Below, piece by piece: positions 1 to 6,092 of a stretch of DNA of 6,282 bases. The DNA is from an uncultured Lachnoanaerobaculum sp. (lineage in GTDB: Bacteria; Bacillota; Clostridia; Lachnospirales; Lachnospiraceae): positions 1 through 6,282 of the forward strand of contig CALISX010000196.1 in assembly GCA_938041725.1 (NCBI GenBank), read 5' to 3'. Position numbers and translations under genes: made by a program. Position 1 is the stretch's first letter. The number at the start of each line of letters is the position of its first letter. The notes under the pieces were generated by a model, which saw nothing but the letters and a program-made list of their open reading frames with translations, did not search any database and was not told the origin of the DNA.

Positions 1-65
1 AAACCATCCAGAAGAAGATTGACGATGGCCTGCTCCACCAATTGTTCAATGATTTTTATATCCAT
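1..65 (-). CDS. 5' end of an unidentified BMC-operon gene (partial)
   Basis: Only the first 21 codons plus two bases are present; the rest lies beyond the left edge. The ATG at 65-63 is preceded by AAAGGG with 7-nt spacing to the start, and the gene begins 25 nt after the eutJ stop, so it belongs to the same transcript. An overlapping ATG at 71-69 is out of frame and soon stops. The peptide starts MDIKIIEQLVEQAIV and continues with NLLLDG. It has a spacing of hydrophobic residues (I3, I5, I6, L9, V10, A13, I14, L17, L18) that could form an amphipathic helix, as in encapsulation peptides of BMC cargo enzymes. That role is inference. The fragment is too short to assign a family; a core enzyme or redox protein of the compartment would be typical at this place. 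Confidence 0.7.
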   Translation of the reverse strand, partial: MDIKIIEQLVEQAIVNLLLDG

Positions 66-90
66 ACTCCATCCCTTTCCCTTAATGTAT

Positions 91-927
91 CTATGCCGGA
101 TCTGCACTCCATGCAATCCCCAGGGGGGTAACCAGGGGCACCTCATTGGGCTTTATGGTGGTGATCCCCAGAATCTTTTCAAATGTATTTTCAAACTCTG
201 AAAAGCAGCAGGCACCTCCCACCACATATACCTTCTCCACCGGGCGGCCGGATAGAAAACCCTGTACAATATAAGCCATCTTTTCCACCACAGGTTTTAC
301 AATGGGAAACACATCCCTTTCCTTTCCGGGATCCGTTTTCATCTTCTCCGCCTCCTCAATGGAAATCCCGTAGTATCCAGCCAAAACCAAGGTCATATGA
401 CTTCCCCCTGTGGCTTCATCGGCAGAAAAGATCACCTTTCCATCCTTTAAGATGCTGATGCCTGTGGTGCCGCCCCCCACATCCACCACTGCCCCCTCCT
501 GTATTCCCAAAACCTCCGAGGCTGCAGTGGGTTCATCCACCACATGGGTCACTGTAAAACCGGCTCCCTCCACCACATTGGAGATGCACCGGATGTTTCC
601 CTCTATAATGCCAGGGGGAAAGGCGGTGGCAGCCTGATTCAGCTCCCTTCCCAGCCTTTCCTCCAGTTCTCCTTTTAACCTTCGCAAAACCTGTATGGCT
701 CCCACAAAATCCACCACAATGCCGTCCTTTACCACCTTGGACACGGCGCTGGCCCCTGCCACAGGATGATTGTTCTCATCGGTTACGGCTATCACAATAT
801 TGGCCGTTCCCAAATCCACACCGGTTTTTAGTTTTCCGGAAAAAGGACGGCAGGTCTCTTCTTTGATCAGCTTTGCAAAATCAGACAATACTTCCATCTG
901 CATCAGCATATCTTCCTCTTTTCCCAT
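91..927 (-). CDS. eutJ: EutJ-like actin/Hsp70-fold ATPase of the microcompartment operon
   Basis: This is a 278-residue protein, almost the length of Salmonella EutJ as I recall it (about 279). It has the sugar-kinase/Hsp70/actin ATPase signatures in order: phosphate-1 GVDLGTAN at residues 36-43, connecting DEPTAA at 131-136, phosphate-2 DVGGGTTGI at 149-157, and an adenosine-type motif VVGGACCF at 235-242. EutJ is found in ethanolamine and other BMC operons and is thought to act as a chaperone or assembly/reactivation ATPase; its exact function is not established. It follows pduL by 30 nt. The start is uncertain. The outermost ATG (927) has no properly spaced ribosome binding site, while the in-frame ATG at 909 has AGAGG five nt upstream, and a third ATG lies at 903. 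Starting at 909 would remove six residues outside the conserved fold. Distinguishing it from a diol-dehydratase reactivase large subunit is easy on size: that protein is about twice as long. Confidence 0.9.
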   Translation of the reverse strand: MGKEEDMLMQMEVLSDFAKLIKEETCRPFSGKLKTGVDLGTANIVIAVTDENNHPVAGASAVSKVVKDGIVVDFVGAIQVLRRLKGELEERLGRELNQAATAFPPGIIEGNIRCISNVVEGAGFTVTHVVDEPTAASEVLGIQEGAVVDVGGGTTGISILKDGKVIFSADEATGGSHMTLVLAGYYGISIEEAEKMKTDPGKERDVFPIVKPVVEKMAYIVQGFLSGRPVEKVYVVGGACCFSEFENTFEKILGITTIKPNEVPLVTPLGIAWSADPA

Positions 928-957
928 CCTGGGGCTGACAGTAAAGGGAAAATCCTT

Positions 958-1602
958 TTACTGTGGCCGCCGCACAATGACATAATCGTTATTTTTCAGG
1001 GAGCAGGCATTGGCCTCATCTACATCCACATGCATCTCCAGGGCATAGTGATCCGAAACCCGAATCAAAACATCCCCCAACACCCCCCGTCGTTCTCCAA
1101 AGGTTTCCACCTCCACAATCTCCTTATCCTGCACCCCCATGGCCTGGGCCTGCATAGGGGTCATATGAATGTGACGCAGGGCAATGATGGCTCCATGGGG
1201 AAGCAGCACGCTTCCCCTGGGGCCAATCAGTTCAATTCCCGGCGTTTCTTCCAAATCCCCCGATTCCCGAACAGGGGCCTTGAGCCCCAGACGGAAGGAG
1301 TCTGTTTTGGATATTTCCACCTGACTTTGGCTGCGCACCGGCCCTAAAATCCGCACCTTTTCAAACTCCCCCTTCGGTCCCCGAATGGTGACGGTTTCAT
1401 TGCTGGCAAACTGGCCCGGCTGCTTTAAATCGTTCTTTTTGGTCAGATGGTATCCCTTTCCAAAGAGTTTTTCCAAATCCTCTGTACACAGATGCACATG
1501 CCGGTTGGAAACACCTACGGGAACCTTATGGGTTTCATATTCCTTTAGTTTTTCCATGACCCGCTTTGTGATTGCATGCAGCAGTTCTTCCTTTACCTCC
1601 AT
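958..1602 (-). CDS. pduL: PduL-type phosphate acyltransferase (phosphotransacylase)
   Basis: The 214-residue protein matches PduL, which interconverts acyl-CoA and acyl-phosphate inside microcompartments, regenerating CoA for the aldehyde dehydrogenase and feeding substrate-level ATP formation by a kinase. Two tandem PduL half-domains are visible. Zinc-ligand histidines occur in SNRHVHL (H35, H37), LRHIHM (H144, H146) and LEMHVD (H191), and the conserved GPVRSQSQVEIS segment sits at 87-98. The N-terminus, MEVKEELLHAITKRVMEKL, is an amphipathic helix ahead of the conserved VPVGVSNRH block and closely resembles the encapsulation peptide of Salmonella PduL, so lumen targeting is likely. The ATG at 1602 has a G-rich AAGGGGGG site four nt upstream. 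The gene lies 36 nt after a shell gene and 30 nt before eutJ. It is unrelated to the Pta and EutD families, which are longer. Confidence 0.96.
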   Translation of the reverse strand: MEVKEELLHAITKRVMEKLKEYETHKVPVGVSNRHVHLCTEDLEKLFGKGYHLTKKNDLKQPGQFASNETVTIRGPKGEFEKVRILGPVRSQSQVEISKTDSFRLGLKAPVRESGDLEETPGIELIGPRGSVLLPHGAIIALRHIHMTPMQAQAMGVQDKEIVEVETFGERRGVLGDVLIRVSDHYALEMHVDVDEANACSLKNNDYVIVRRPQ

Positions 1603-1638
1603 AGTCCCCCCTTACTGTATGCCTTCCAGCCAGTATGT

Positions 1639-1917
1639 TTACAGAGTTTTGGGAAGAATTTTTTCCACATCCGTATGGGGTCTGGGGATTACATGCTGGG
1701 AAACCACTTCTCCCACATTGGCTGCTGCAGCAGCCCCGGCATCCACAGAGGCCTTCACTGCCCCCACATCTCCCCGCACCATTACCGTTACCAAACCGGA
1801 ACCGATTTTCTCATAACCGATTAAGACCACATTGGCGGCCTTGGTCATGGCATCCGCTGCCTCAATGGCCCCCACCAAACCCTTTGTCTCCACCATTCCT
1901 AATGCTTCATTTGACAT
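1639..1917 (-). CDS. BMC-H hexameric shell protein, PduA/PduJ/EutM type
   Basis: This 92-residue, single-domain BMC-H protein forms hexameric tiles of the compartment shell. The hallmark residues fall at PduA positions: edge lysine K26 in AMTKAANV, pore loop EKIGSGLVT with S40 at the pore constriction, RGDVGAV at 48-54, and R79 in [15 protein letters not shown]. It is nearly collinear with Salmonella PduA and PduJ, so a small polar-metabolite pore is expected. The start is firm: AAGGAG sits about seven nt upstream of the ATG, and SNEALGMVE is the standard N-terminus. It lies 52 nt after metK. I cannot decide between the PduA, PduJ and EutM names from sequence alone, so no symbol is given. It shares identical DNA blocks with the shell gene at the right edge. 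Confidence 0.96.
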   Translation of the reverse strand: MSNEALGMVETKGLVGAIEAADAMTKAANVVLIGYEKIGSGLVTVMVRGDVGAVKASVDAGAAAAANVGEVVSQHVIPRPHTDVEKILPKTL

Positions 1918-1969
1918 AATCCTTCTCCTTTTTTAAAAAATTGCTGCAAAAAACTGCCGCCCCTGCTCC

Positions 1970-3148
1970 TTATAAACCAGCCAGCTGCTGTAAAATCTTT
2001 GCTTTATCCCTGTCCTCCCAGCGAAAACCCTCCCCTTCTCTTCCAAAATGGCCGTAGGCAGCGGTTTTTTGATACTGGGGCACCCGCAGGTTTAAGTCCC
2101 GGATGCAGTCCGCCACCCCAAAGGAAAAAACGGACTGTACCAGCTCTTCCAGCCGGCCTTGGGGAAGCTTTCCGGTGCCGAAGGTTTCAATGGTAACAGA
2201 CTCCGGCTGAATACCTCCTATCACATAGCTAAGGGCCACCTCACAGCGTCTGGCCAGCCCTGCCGCCACAATATTTTTGGCCACATAGCGGGCCATATAG
2301 GCTCCGGAGCGGTCCACCTTGGTGGGGTCTTTTCCGGAAAAGGCGCCTCCGCCATGCTTTCCGATCCCCCCATAGGAATCCACCATAAGCTTTCTTCCTG
2401 TCAAGCCCGTATCCGCTGCCGGGCCTCCCATGACAAAACGTCCGGTGGGATTTACATAAATCCTGGTGCCTGGCCTCAGCAAAGAGGCATCCACCACAGG
2501 GGCAATCACCATGCTGCGGATAAACTTTTCCAAAAGAGCATGGGAGATCTCCTCACTATGCTGGATGGAAACCACAATGCTGTGGATGGATCTGGGCTTT
2601 CCCTCTTCATCATATTCCATGGTGATCTGGGTTTTTCCGTCAGGAAATAGAAAATCCGTCTGATACACCTGACGCACACAATCCAGCCGCATGGCCAGGC
2701 GGTTGGCCAAGTAAGCGGGCATGGGCATCAGAGAGGGGGTTTCGTCCACAGCATAGCCATACATAATGCCCTGATCTCCCCCTCCCAGAACCTCCTTCTC
2801 CCCGGGCTTTGTAACTCCCTGGGAAATATCCGGGGACTGGCGGTGCACATTGGTTAAAATCAGGCAGCTTTCGGCATCAAATCCCTTCCCGGGATGCACA
2901 TAGCCGATTTCTGTCAGAATCTCCCTGGCCTTTGCCGCCAGATCCACCTCTCCAAGGGAGGTAACCTCCCCTGCCAAAACCAGCATATTGGTGGAGACCA
3001 TAACCTCCATGGCCACCCGGGACTTGGCATCCTTTGCCAGATAGGCATCCAAAATACCATCTGCAATCTGGTCGCACACCTTATCCGGATGTCCTCTGGT
3101 CACCGACTCAGAGGTTACATAATACATACCCCCTCCTTTTTCTCCCAT
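1970..3148 (-). CDS. metK: S-adenosylmethionine synthetase (methionine adenosyltransferase)
   Basis: MetK makes S-adenosylmethionine from ATP and methionine in the cytosol. The full three-domain family pattern is present: SESVTRGHPDK near the N-terminus (H20, the equivalent of E. coli H14), the ATP signature GGGDQGIMYGY at 122-132 (most relatives have GAGDQG), PTGRFVMGGP at 234-243, LTGRK, the GGGAFSGKD phosphate loop at 266-274, and the closing TAAYGHFGRE. Residues expected to bind ATP and magnesium look intact, so it should be active. Two in-frame starts exist, at 3148 and 3127, each with AGGAGG four nt upstream. The second gives 385 residues, closer to the usual length of about 384. Neither end carries a targeting extension. 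It begins 18 nt after the aldehyde dehydrogenase stop and is followed by a shell gene, so it is an operon member. A role in supplying a radical-SAM activase is inference. Confidence 0.97.
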   Translation of the reverse strand: MGEKGGGMYYVTSESVTRGHPDKVCDQIADGILDAYLAKDAKSRVAMEVMVSTNMLVLAGEVTSLGEVDLAAKAREILTEIGYVHPGKGFDAESCLILTNVHRQSPDISQGVTKPGEKEVLGGGDQGIMYGYAVDETPSLMPMPAYLANRLAMRLDCVRQVYQTDFLFPDGKTQITMEYDEEGKPRSIHSIVVSIQHSEEISHALLEKFIRSMVIAPVVDASLLRPGTRIYVNPTGRFVMGGPAADTGLTGRKLMVDSYGGIGKHGGGAFSGKDPTKVDRSGAYMARYVAKNIVAAGLARRCEVALSYVIGGIQPESVTIETFGTGKLPQGRLEELVQSVFSFGVADCIRDLNLRVPQYQKTAAYGHFGREGEGFRWEDRDKAKILQQLAGL

Positions 3149-3158
3149 GCTTCCTCCT
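3125..3158 (-). promoter_or_regulatory. Two tandem ribosome binding site/start units of metK
   Basis: AGGAGG at 3158-3153 stands four nt before the ATG at 3148-3146. A second AGGAGG at 3137-3132 stands four nt before the in-frame ATG at 3127-3125. The two units are 21 nt apart, so the upstream start adds seven residues (MGEKGGG) in which the glycines are encoded by the second binding site itself. The second start places TSESV at the position usual for MetK and is my preferred one, but both could be used. Confidence 0.6.
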
Positions 3159-3166
3159 TTCCAGAT

Positions 3167-4480
3167 TTAACGGATGGAAAATCCTCCGGTTAAAGTGCAT
3201 CTCCTTCTTCTGGCAAAATGCCTGGCGGTGGTGGTTCCCTCCCCGGTAATGGTGGCAATGGTAAAGCTGGTATGCCCATCCTTATCAAAACCAATCCCCA
3301 TATAGGAGGGACCGTTTTTCACAAACACCGCTGTCTGCATCTGTCTGGCTGCCCGGTTCAAATGCTCCATGGACTCCGAATGTACAGTGGCGGTATGGCG
3401 AAAGCCCTGCTCTGCCTCCAGGGCTATGGCAAGGGCATGGTCAAAATCATCCGCCCGGAGCAAAGGCACCAGGGGCATCAGCAGCTCTCTGGTAACAAAG
3501 GGATGCATCCGGCTGGTTTCCGCCACAATAAGCCGGATGTTTTCTTTGCATGACATACCCGCTGCTGCCAGAATCTCATTGGCGCTTTTCCCCTCCAGCC
3601 TTTTGTTGATTTCTCCTTCCGGCGTAATCACAGCACGAAACAGCCTTTGGATCTGGGCCCTGTCTCTGACATAGTACACATCATTTTTTAACAGCTCATA
3701 GACCAAAAGCTCATGCACCCTTTCCTCTGCCACAATGCATTTTTCCGAAGTACACATTAAATTGTTGTCAAAGCTTGCCCCCCGGACAATGTCCCTGGCG
3801 GCCCTTTTGATATCCGCTGTGGCATCCACAATGGCCACGGGATTGGCAGGACCTGCTCCAATTACCTTTTTATCAGAAATCATGGCCTGATGCAAGGAGG
3901 CAAAGCCCCCGGTGCATACCACCATATCCACATCAGGATGACTCATGGTCTCCACAATGGAGCCCAAGGTGCTTCCCCTCAGGGTAACCACCAGATTGTC
4001 AATGCCGCAAAGATTACGCACGGCTTTACAAATTATATTTACCAAAAACCGGGAAACCTTTTCTGCCCTGGGATGGGGACAATGGATCACGGCATTTCCC
4101 GCCGCCAGCATGCCGATGGTATTGCTGATCAAAGTGGCGCAGGGATTGGTACAGGGCTGCAGAGCGCACACCACCCCAAAGGAGGAGAGTTCATACAGGG
4201 TCATGCCGTGATCTCCTGTATTCACCTCTGTAACCAGATCCTCCACCCCCGGGGTTTTTTCAATGGCCAGACGGATTTTCTTTTCCTTATCTTCCCCCAC
4301 CCCCATGCCGGTTTCCTCCACTGTCATATCCGCCAGCACCCGGGTCATGGGCAAAAGGGTCTTTTTTATTTCTTCAATAATGTCCTGGCGTTCATTTAAT
4401 GTCAGATCGGCGTAGCGAAGATAAGCCCCTTTGGCTGCCGCCACGGTATCCGCCACATTGAAAAAAATACCACTTTCCAT
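3167..4480 (-). CDS. pduP: CoA-acylating aldehyde dehydrogenase, PduP/EutE type
   Basis: The enzyme oxidises an aldehyde (propionaldehyde or acetaldehyde) with NAD+ and CoA to acyl-CoA. It aligns along its whole 437 residues with PduP and EutE: GIFFNVADTVAAAK at the start, EETGMGVGEDK at 55-65, QPCTNPC with N112 of the oxyanion site, GASFDNNLMCTSEK with catalytic C243, the FVKNGPSYMGIG block, and the PduP-like ending RRRRCTLTGGFSIR. The closest remembered match is Salmonella PduP, especially at the C-terminus. PduP is about 464 residues; this protein lacks its N-terminal encapsulation peptide and linker. The start is firm: GGGAG lies ten nt upstream, and an in-frame TGA at 4489-4487 excludes an upstream extension. 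It sits 28 nt after the vertex gene and 18 nt before metK. Its substrate cannot be fixed without the signature enzyme. Confidence 0.95.
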   Translation of the reverse strand: MESGIFFNVADTVAAAKGAYLRYADLTLNERQDIIEEIKKTLLPMTRVLADMTVEETGMGVGEDKEKKIRLAIEKTPGVEDLVTEVNTGDHGMTLYELSSFGVVCALQPCTNPCATLISNTIGMLAAGNAVIHCPHPRAEKVSRFLVNIICKAVRNLCGIDNLVVTLRGSTLGSIVETMSHPDVDMVVCTGGFASLHQAMISDKKVIGAGPANPVAIVDATADIKRAARDIVRGASFDNNLMCTSEKCIVAEERVHELLVYELLKNDVYYVRDRAQIQRLFRAVITPEGEINKRLEGKSANEILAAAGMSCKENIRLIVAETSRMHPFVTRELLMPLVPLLRADDFDHALAIALEAEQGFRHTATVHSESMEHLNRAARQMQTAVFVKNGPSYMGIGFDKDGHTSFTIATITGEGTTTARHFARRRRCTLTGGFSIR

Positions 4481-4508
4481 GTTTTCTCATCTCCCTTCTT
4501 TGGAAAGG

Positions 4509-4772
4509 TCACATATCCATGGTATCCACGATTCCGATAATTGCCATATCTATCACCGCTTCCCTTCTGGACTGCCCTACCCGTACTGCAGAGCCGGAGC
4601 CCACCAAAACGGTTTCTCCAATGCCGGCCCCCACATAGTCCACGGCCACCTCCTCCGCATCAATAAAGGTCCCCTGTTGATCAATGCGTCTTACAATCAT
4701 GAGCTTATAACCCACCAGAGATTCCTCCTTCCTGGTGGCCACCACGGTTCCTATAATTTTTGCCAATATCAT
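4509..4772 (-). CDS. eutN: BMC-P pentameric vertex protein, EutN/PduN/CcmL family
   Basis: This 87-residue protein belongs to the EutN/CcmL family, whose pentamers cap the vertices of the polyhedral shell. The family pattern is complete: MILAKIIGTVVATRKEESL at the N-terminus, LVGYKLMIVRRID, then VAVDYVGAGIGETVLVGSGSAVR at 43-65 (split here as VAVDYVGAGIGE and TVLVGSGSAVR), and a closing IIGIVDTM strand. Length is typical. The ATG overlaps the TGA of the upstream tailed shell gene in ATGA (4772-4769), so translation is probably coupled; the only nearby binding-site-like bases are AAAGG about ten nt upstream, inside the preceding gene. The symbol eutN is used for the family; pduN would be equally apt, depending on the compartment type. 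Confidence 0.95.
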   Translation of the reverse strand: MILAKIIGTVVATRKEESLVGYKLMIVRRIDQQGTFIDAEEVAVDYVGAGIGETVLVGSGSAVRVGQSRREAVIDMAIIGIVDTMDM

Positions 4773-5335
4773 GAAGTCTTTGCCTTTCCACCCCGTTTGG
4801 AATTTCTTTTACCCTTGGGGGCTTCCTCCGGTGCCTCTTCCTTTGCTTTTTCTTCCAGCTCCTCCTCTTCCCCGGTTTGATCCGGTGCCTCTTCTAAAGA
4901 AGGCTCCCTCTCCCCGGCTTCCTTTGGAGGCAGAGCTTCTGCTTCAGGTGCCGCAGATGCAAGAACCTGGGGAGGAGCGTCCTCCTTCTTTTCTTCTATG
5001 CTCTCTTCTTTTTCTTCCAATGCTTCTTTGGCTTTTTCATCTCCCGGTGTCCCGGCGGGCTCTGGTCTGCAAAAAACCTCCCCCACATATTCCGAAGGTC
5101 TTGGAATCACCTTCCAGGAAATCAGCTTTCCAGTGATCTGTCCAATCTGCTTTCCCGCATTCACTGCTGCGTGCACTGCTCCCACATCCCCTGCAATTTT
5201 AATGGTCATATAGCCCAAACCCCGGGTGTTTTCCACCTCCAGAATCCGGACATTGGCAGCTTTGGCCATGGTATCCGCCACAACAACCGCTGTGGACAGG
5301 CCGCGGATTTCAATCAATCCCAGCGCCTCTCTCAT
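4769..5335 (-). CDS. BMC-H shell protein with a long charged C-terminal tail
   Basis: Residues 1 to about 88 are a BMC-H domain, from REALGLIEIRGL through AKAANVRILEVE and AGDVGAVHAAVNAG to WKVIPRPSEYVGEVF, and would form a shell hexamer. The pore loop reads NTRGLG instead of the KIGSG of PduA-like paralogues and is one residue longer, so the pore chemistry should differ. Residues 89-188 form a low-complexity extension: about 70 residues rich in Glu, Ala, Pro and Lys (for example EEKEESIEEKKEDAPP), then a basic end, PKGKRNSKRGGKAKTS. No fold or membrane segment is visible, so it is probably disordered, facing lumen or cytosol. It is not the helix-turn-helix domain of EutK. The start at 5335 has GAGGTG five nt upstream and comes 18 nt after the preceding gene; the stop overlaps eutN. 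A role in cargo binding or inter-shell contacts is speculation. Confidence 0.9.
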   Translation of the reverse strand: MREALGLIEIRGLSTAVVVADTMAKAANVRILEVENTRGLGYMTIKIAGDVGAVHAAVNAGKQIGQITGKLISWKVIPRPSEYVGEVFCRPEPAGTPGDEKAKEALEEKEESIEEKKEDAPPQVLASAAPEAEALPPKEAGEREPSLEEAPDQTGEEEELEEKAKEEAPEEAPKGKRNSKRGGKAKTS

Positions 5336-5353
5336 CCCATCACCTCACTCTCC

Positions 5354-6076
5354 TTACTGAATTACAATTTTTAGAAATTTTGCCCGCTCCTTTGCCAAAT
5401 CCGTTACCACATCTCCCGGCCAAAGAGATAAAACACCCTCCCGGGCCAATTTCTCCACATTGGAGGAAGTAATCACCCTCCTTTTCTTCTCCGGCTTTTC
5501 CACCGGCACCTCTGGACCCTGATTTTGCCGGGGCGCTGCCTGCCAGATTTCTTCCAGGGGGCAGATATGTATCCCGTATGCCAAAACCTGCCTGCAATAT
5601 CCCAAAACAGTATTTTGATAGGCGGTAGTTTCTTTTCCGGAAAATTTTTCCAATCCCGACTGCAGGAAAAACAGCTCCCCTCCCTCCCGGATACAGGTCT
5701 CTATCCACCTGGTTTCAAAACTGTCACCGATACAAAGGGCTGTCTTTGCCAGCACATACCGGGGAACCACAGGGAATATGCTCAGGGCCTGCCCCAGATC
5801 CTTTGGCATACCCTCACCATAGTACAGCACCTCCTTGCAGGCAGGGAATTCTTTTAGTTTTTCCTGTACTCCTCCCTTCCAGGAGGGGGGCAAAACACAA
5901 ACCACATGGCAGTCTGCCCTGTTTTCCATTTCCTTGAAAGCGGCGGCGTACCCAGGCTGCCAGGTCTCCAGGCAAAGCATGTATACCTTGGTTTTCGGCT
6001 TGTTTAGCTGCTCCTTTTCCAGCCTGCAAAGCACCCGCACAATCAGTTCCCTTAACGCTTTCTCGCTTATATTCAA
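5354..6076 (-). CDS. Probable BMC-associated flavoprotein-like protein with EutQ/EutT-like C-terminal motif
   Basis: The 240-residue protein has three visible parts. Residues 1 to 23 (ISEKALRELIVRVLCRLEKE) look like an amphipathic encapsulation-type helix. Residues 29-175 form an alternating beta/alpha region starting KVYMLCLE; within it VVPRYVLAKTALCIGDSFETR (103 onward; read as VVPRYVLAKTALC then IGDSFETR) resembles the core of flavoproteins of the phosphopantothenoylcysteine decarboxylase-like group seen in glycyl-radical BMC loci. After a Pro/Glu linker, residues 200-238 (VITSSNVEKLAREG, then WPGDVVTDLAKERAKF) match the 'ITxxDV...G...TPLAxxxA' motif common at ends of EutQ/EutT and related BMC proteins, with Asp in place of the usual Pro. 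The start is TTG, supported by GAGG eight nt upstream; a nearby ATG stops after two codons, and no in-frame ATG lies nearby. Flavin binding is unproven; an accessory redox or assembly role is a guess. Confidence 0.85.
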   Translation of the reverse strand: MNISEKALRELIVRVLCRLEKEQLNKPKTKVYMLCLETWQPGYAAAFKEMENRADCHVVCVLPPSWKGGVQEKLKEFPACKEVLYYGEGMPKDLGQALSIFPVVPRYVLAKTALCIGDSFETRWIETCIREGGELFFLQSGLEKFSGKETTAYQNTVLGYCRQVLAYGIHICPLEEIWQAAPRQNQGPEVPVEKPEKKRRVITSSNVEKLAREGVLSLWPGDVVTDLAKERAKFLKIVIQ

Positions 6077-6089
6077 TGCTCTTACCTCA
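6074..6089 (-). promoter_or_regulatory. Ribosome binding site deciding the TTG start
   Basis: On the minus strand the bases read GAGGTAAGAGCATTG into the gene at 6076. GAGG is eight nt from the TTG. The ATG just upstream (ATGAGGTAA) opens only two codons, so it cannot be the start and leaves TTG as the supported initiation codon. Confidence 0.65.
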
Positions 6090-6092
6090 TAC

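Noticed and set aside
1603..1638. Short inverted repeat TACTG/CAGTA between the shell gene and pduL
   Set aside because: A 5-bp stem with a 13-nt loop is too weak to separate from chance.
1918..1969. Possible terminator or promoter in the 52-nt gap between metK and the shell gene
   Set aside because: The T-runs are present, but the repeated GCAG units are direct, not inverted, so no stem forms; I see no credible -35/-10 pair.
2159..2650. A 163-codon plus-strand open frame opposite metK
   Set aside because: It is antisense to conserved MetK motifs, without a recognisable family or an operon context on that strand.
3890..4399. A 169-codon plus-strand open frame opposite the aldehyde dehydrogenase
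   Set aside because: It overlaps the catalytic part of a fully conserved gene and its His/Gly-rich translation resembles no known protein.
4800..5045. Purine-rich low-complexity DNA in the tail region as a possible tandem repeat
   Set aside because: The codons are irregular mixtures for Glu, Lys, Ala and Pro; there is no fixed repeat unit, only compositional bias.
4735..5136. A 133-codon plus-strand open frame rich in Pro and Leu opposite the tailed shell gene
   Set aside because: It is the antisense shadow of the Glu-rich tail (GAA/GAG read as TTC/CTC); it has no family signature and lies wholly over a real gene.
5340..5708. A 122-codon minus-strand open frame inside the flavoprotein-like gene
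   Set aside because: It is in another frame of the same strand and competes with a longer frame that has family motifs and a good start site; the Gly/Arg-rich translation looks random.
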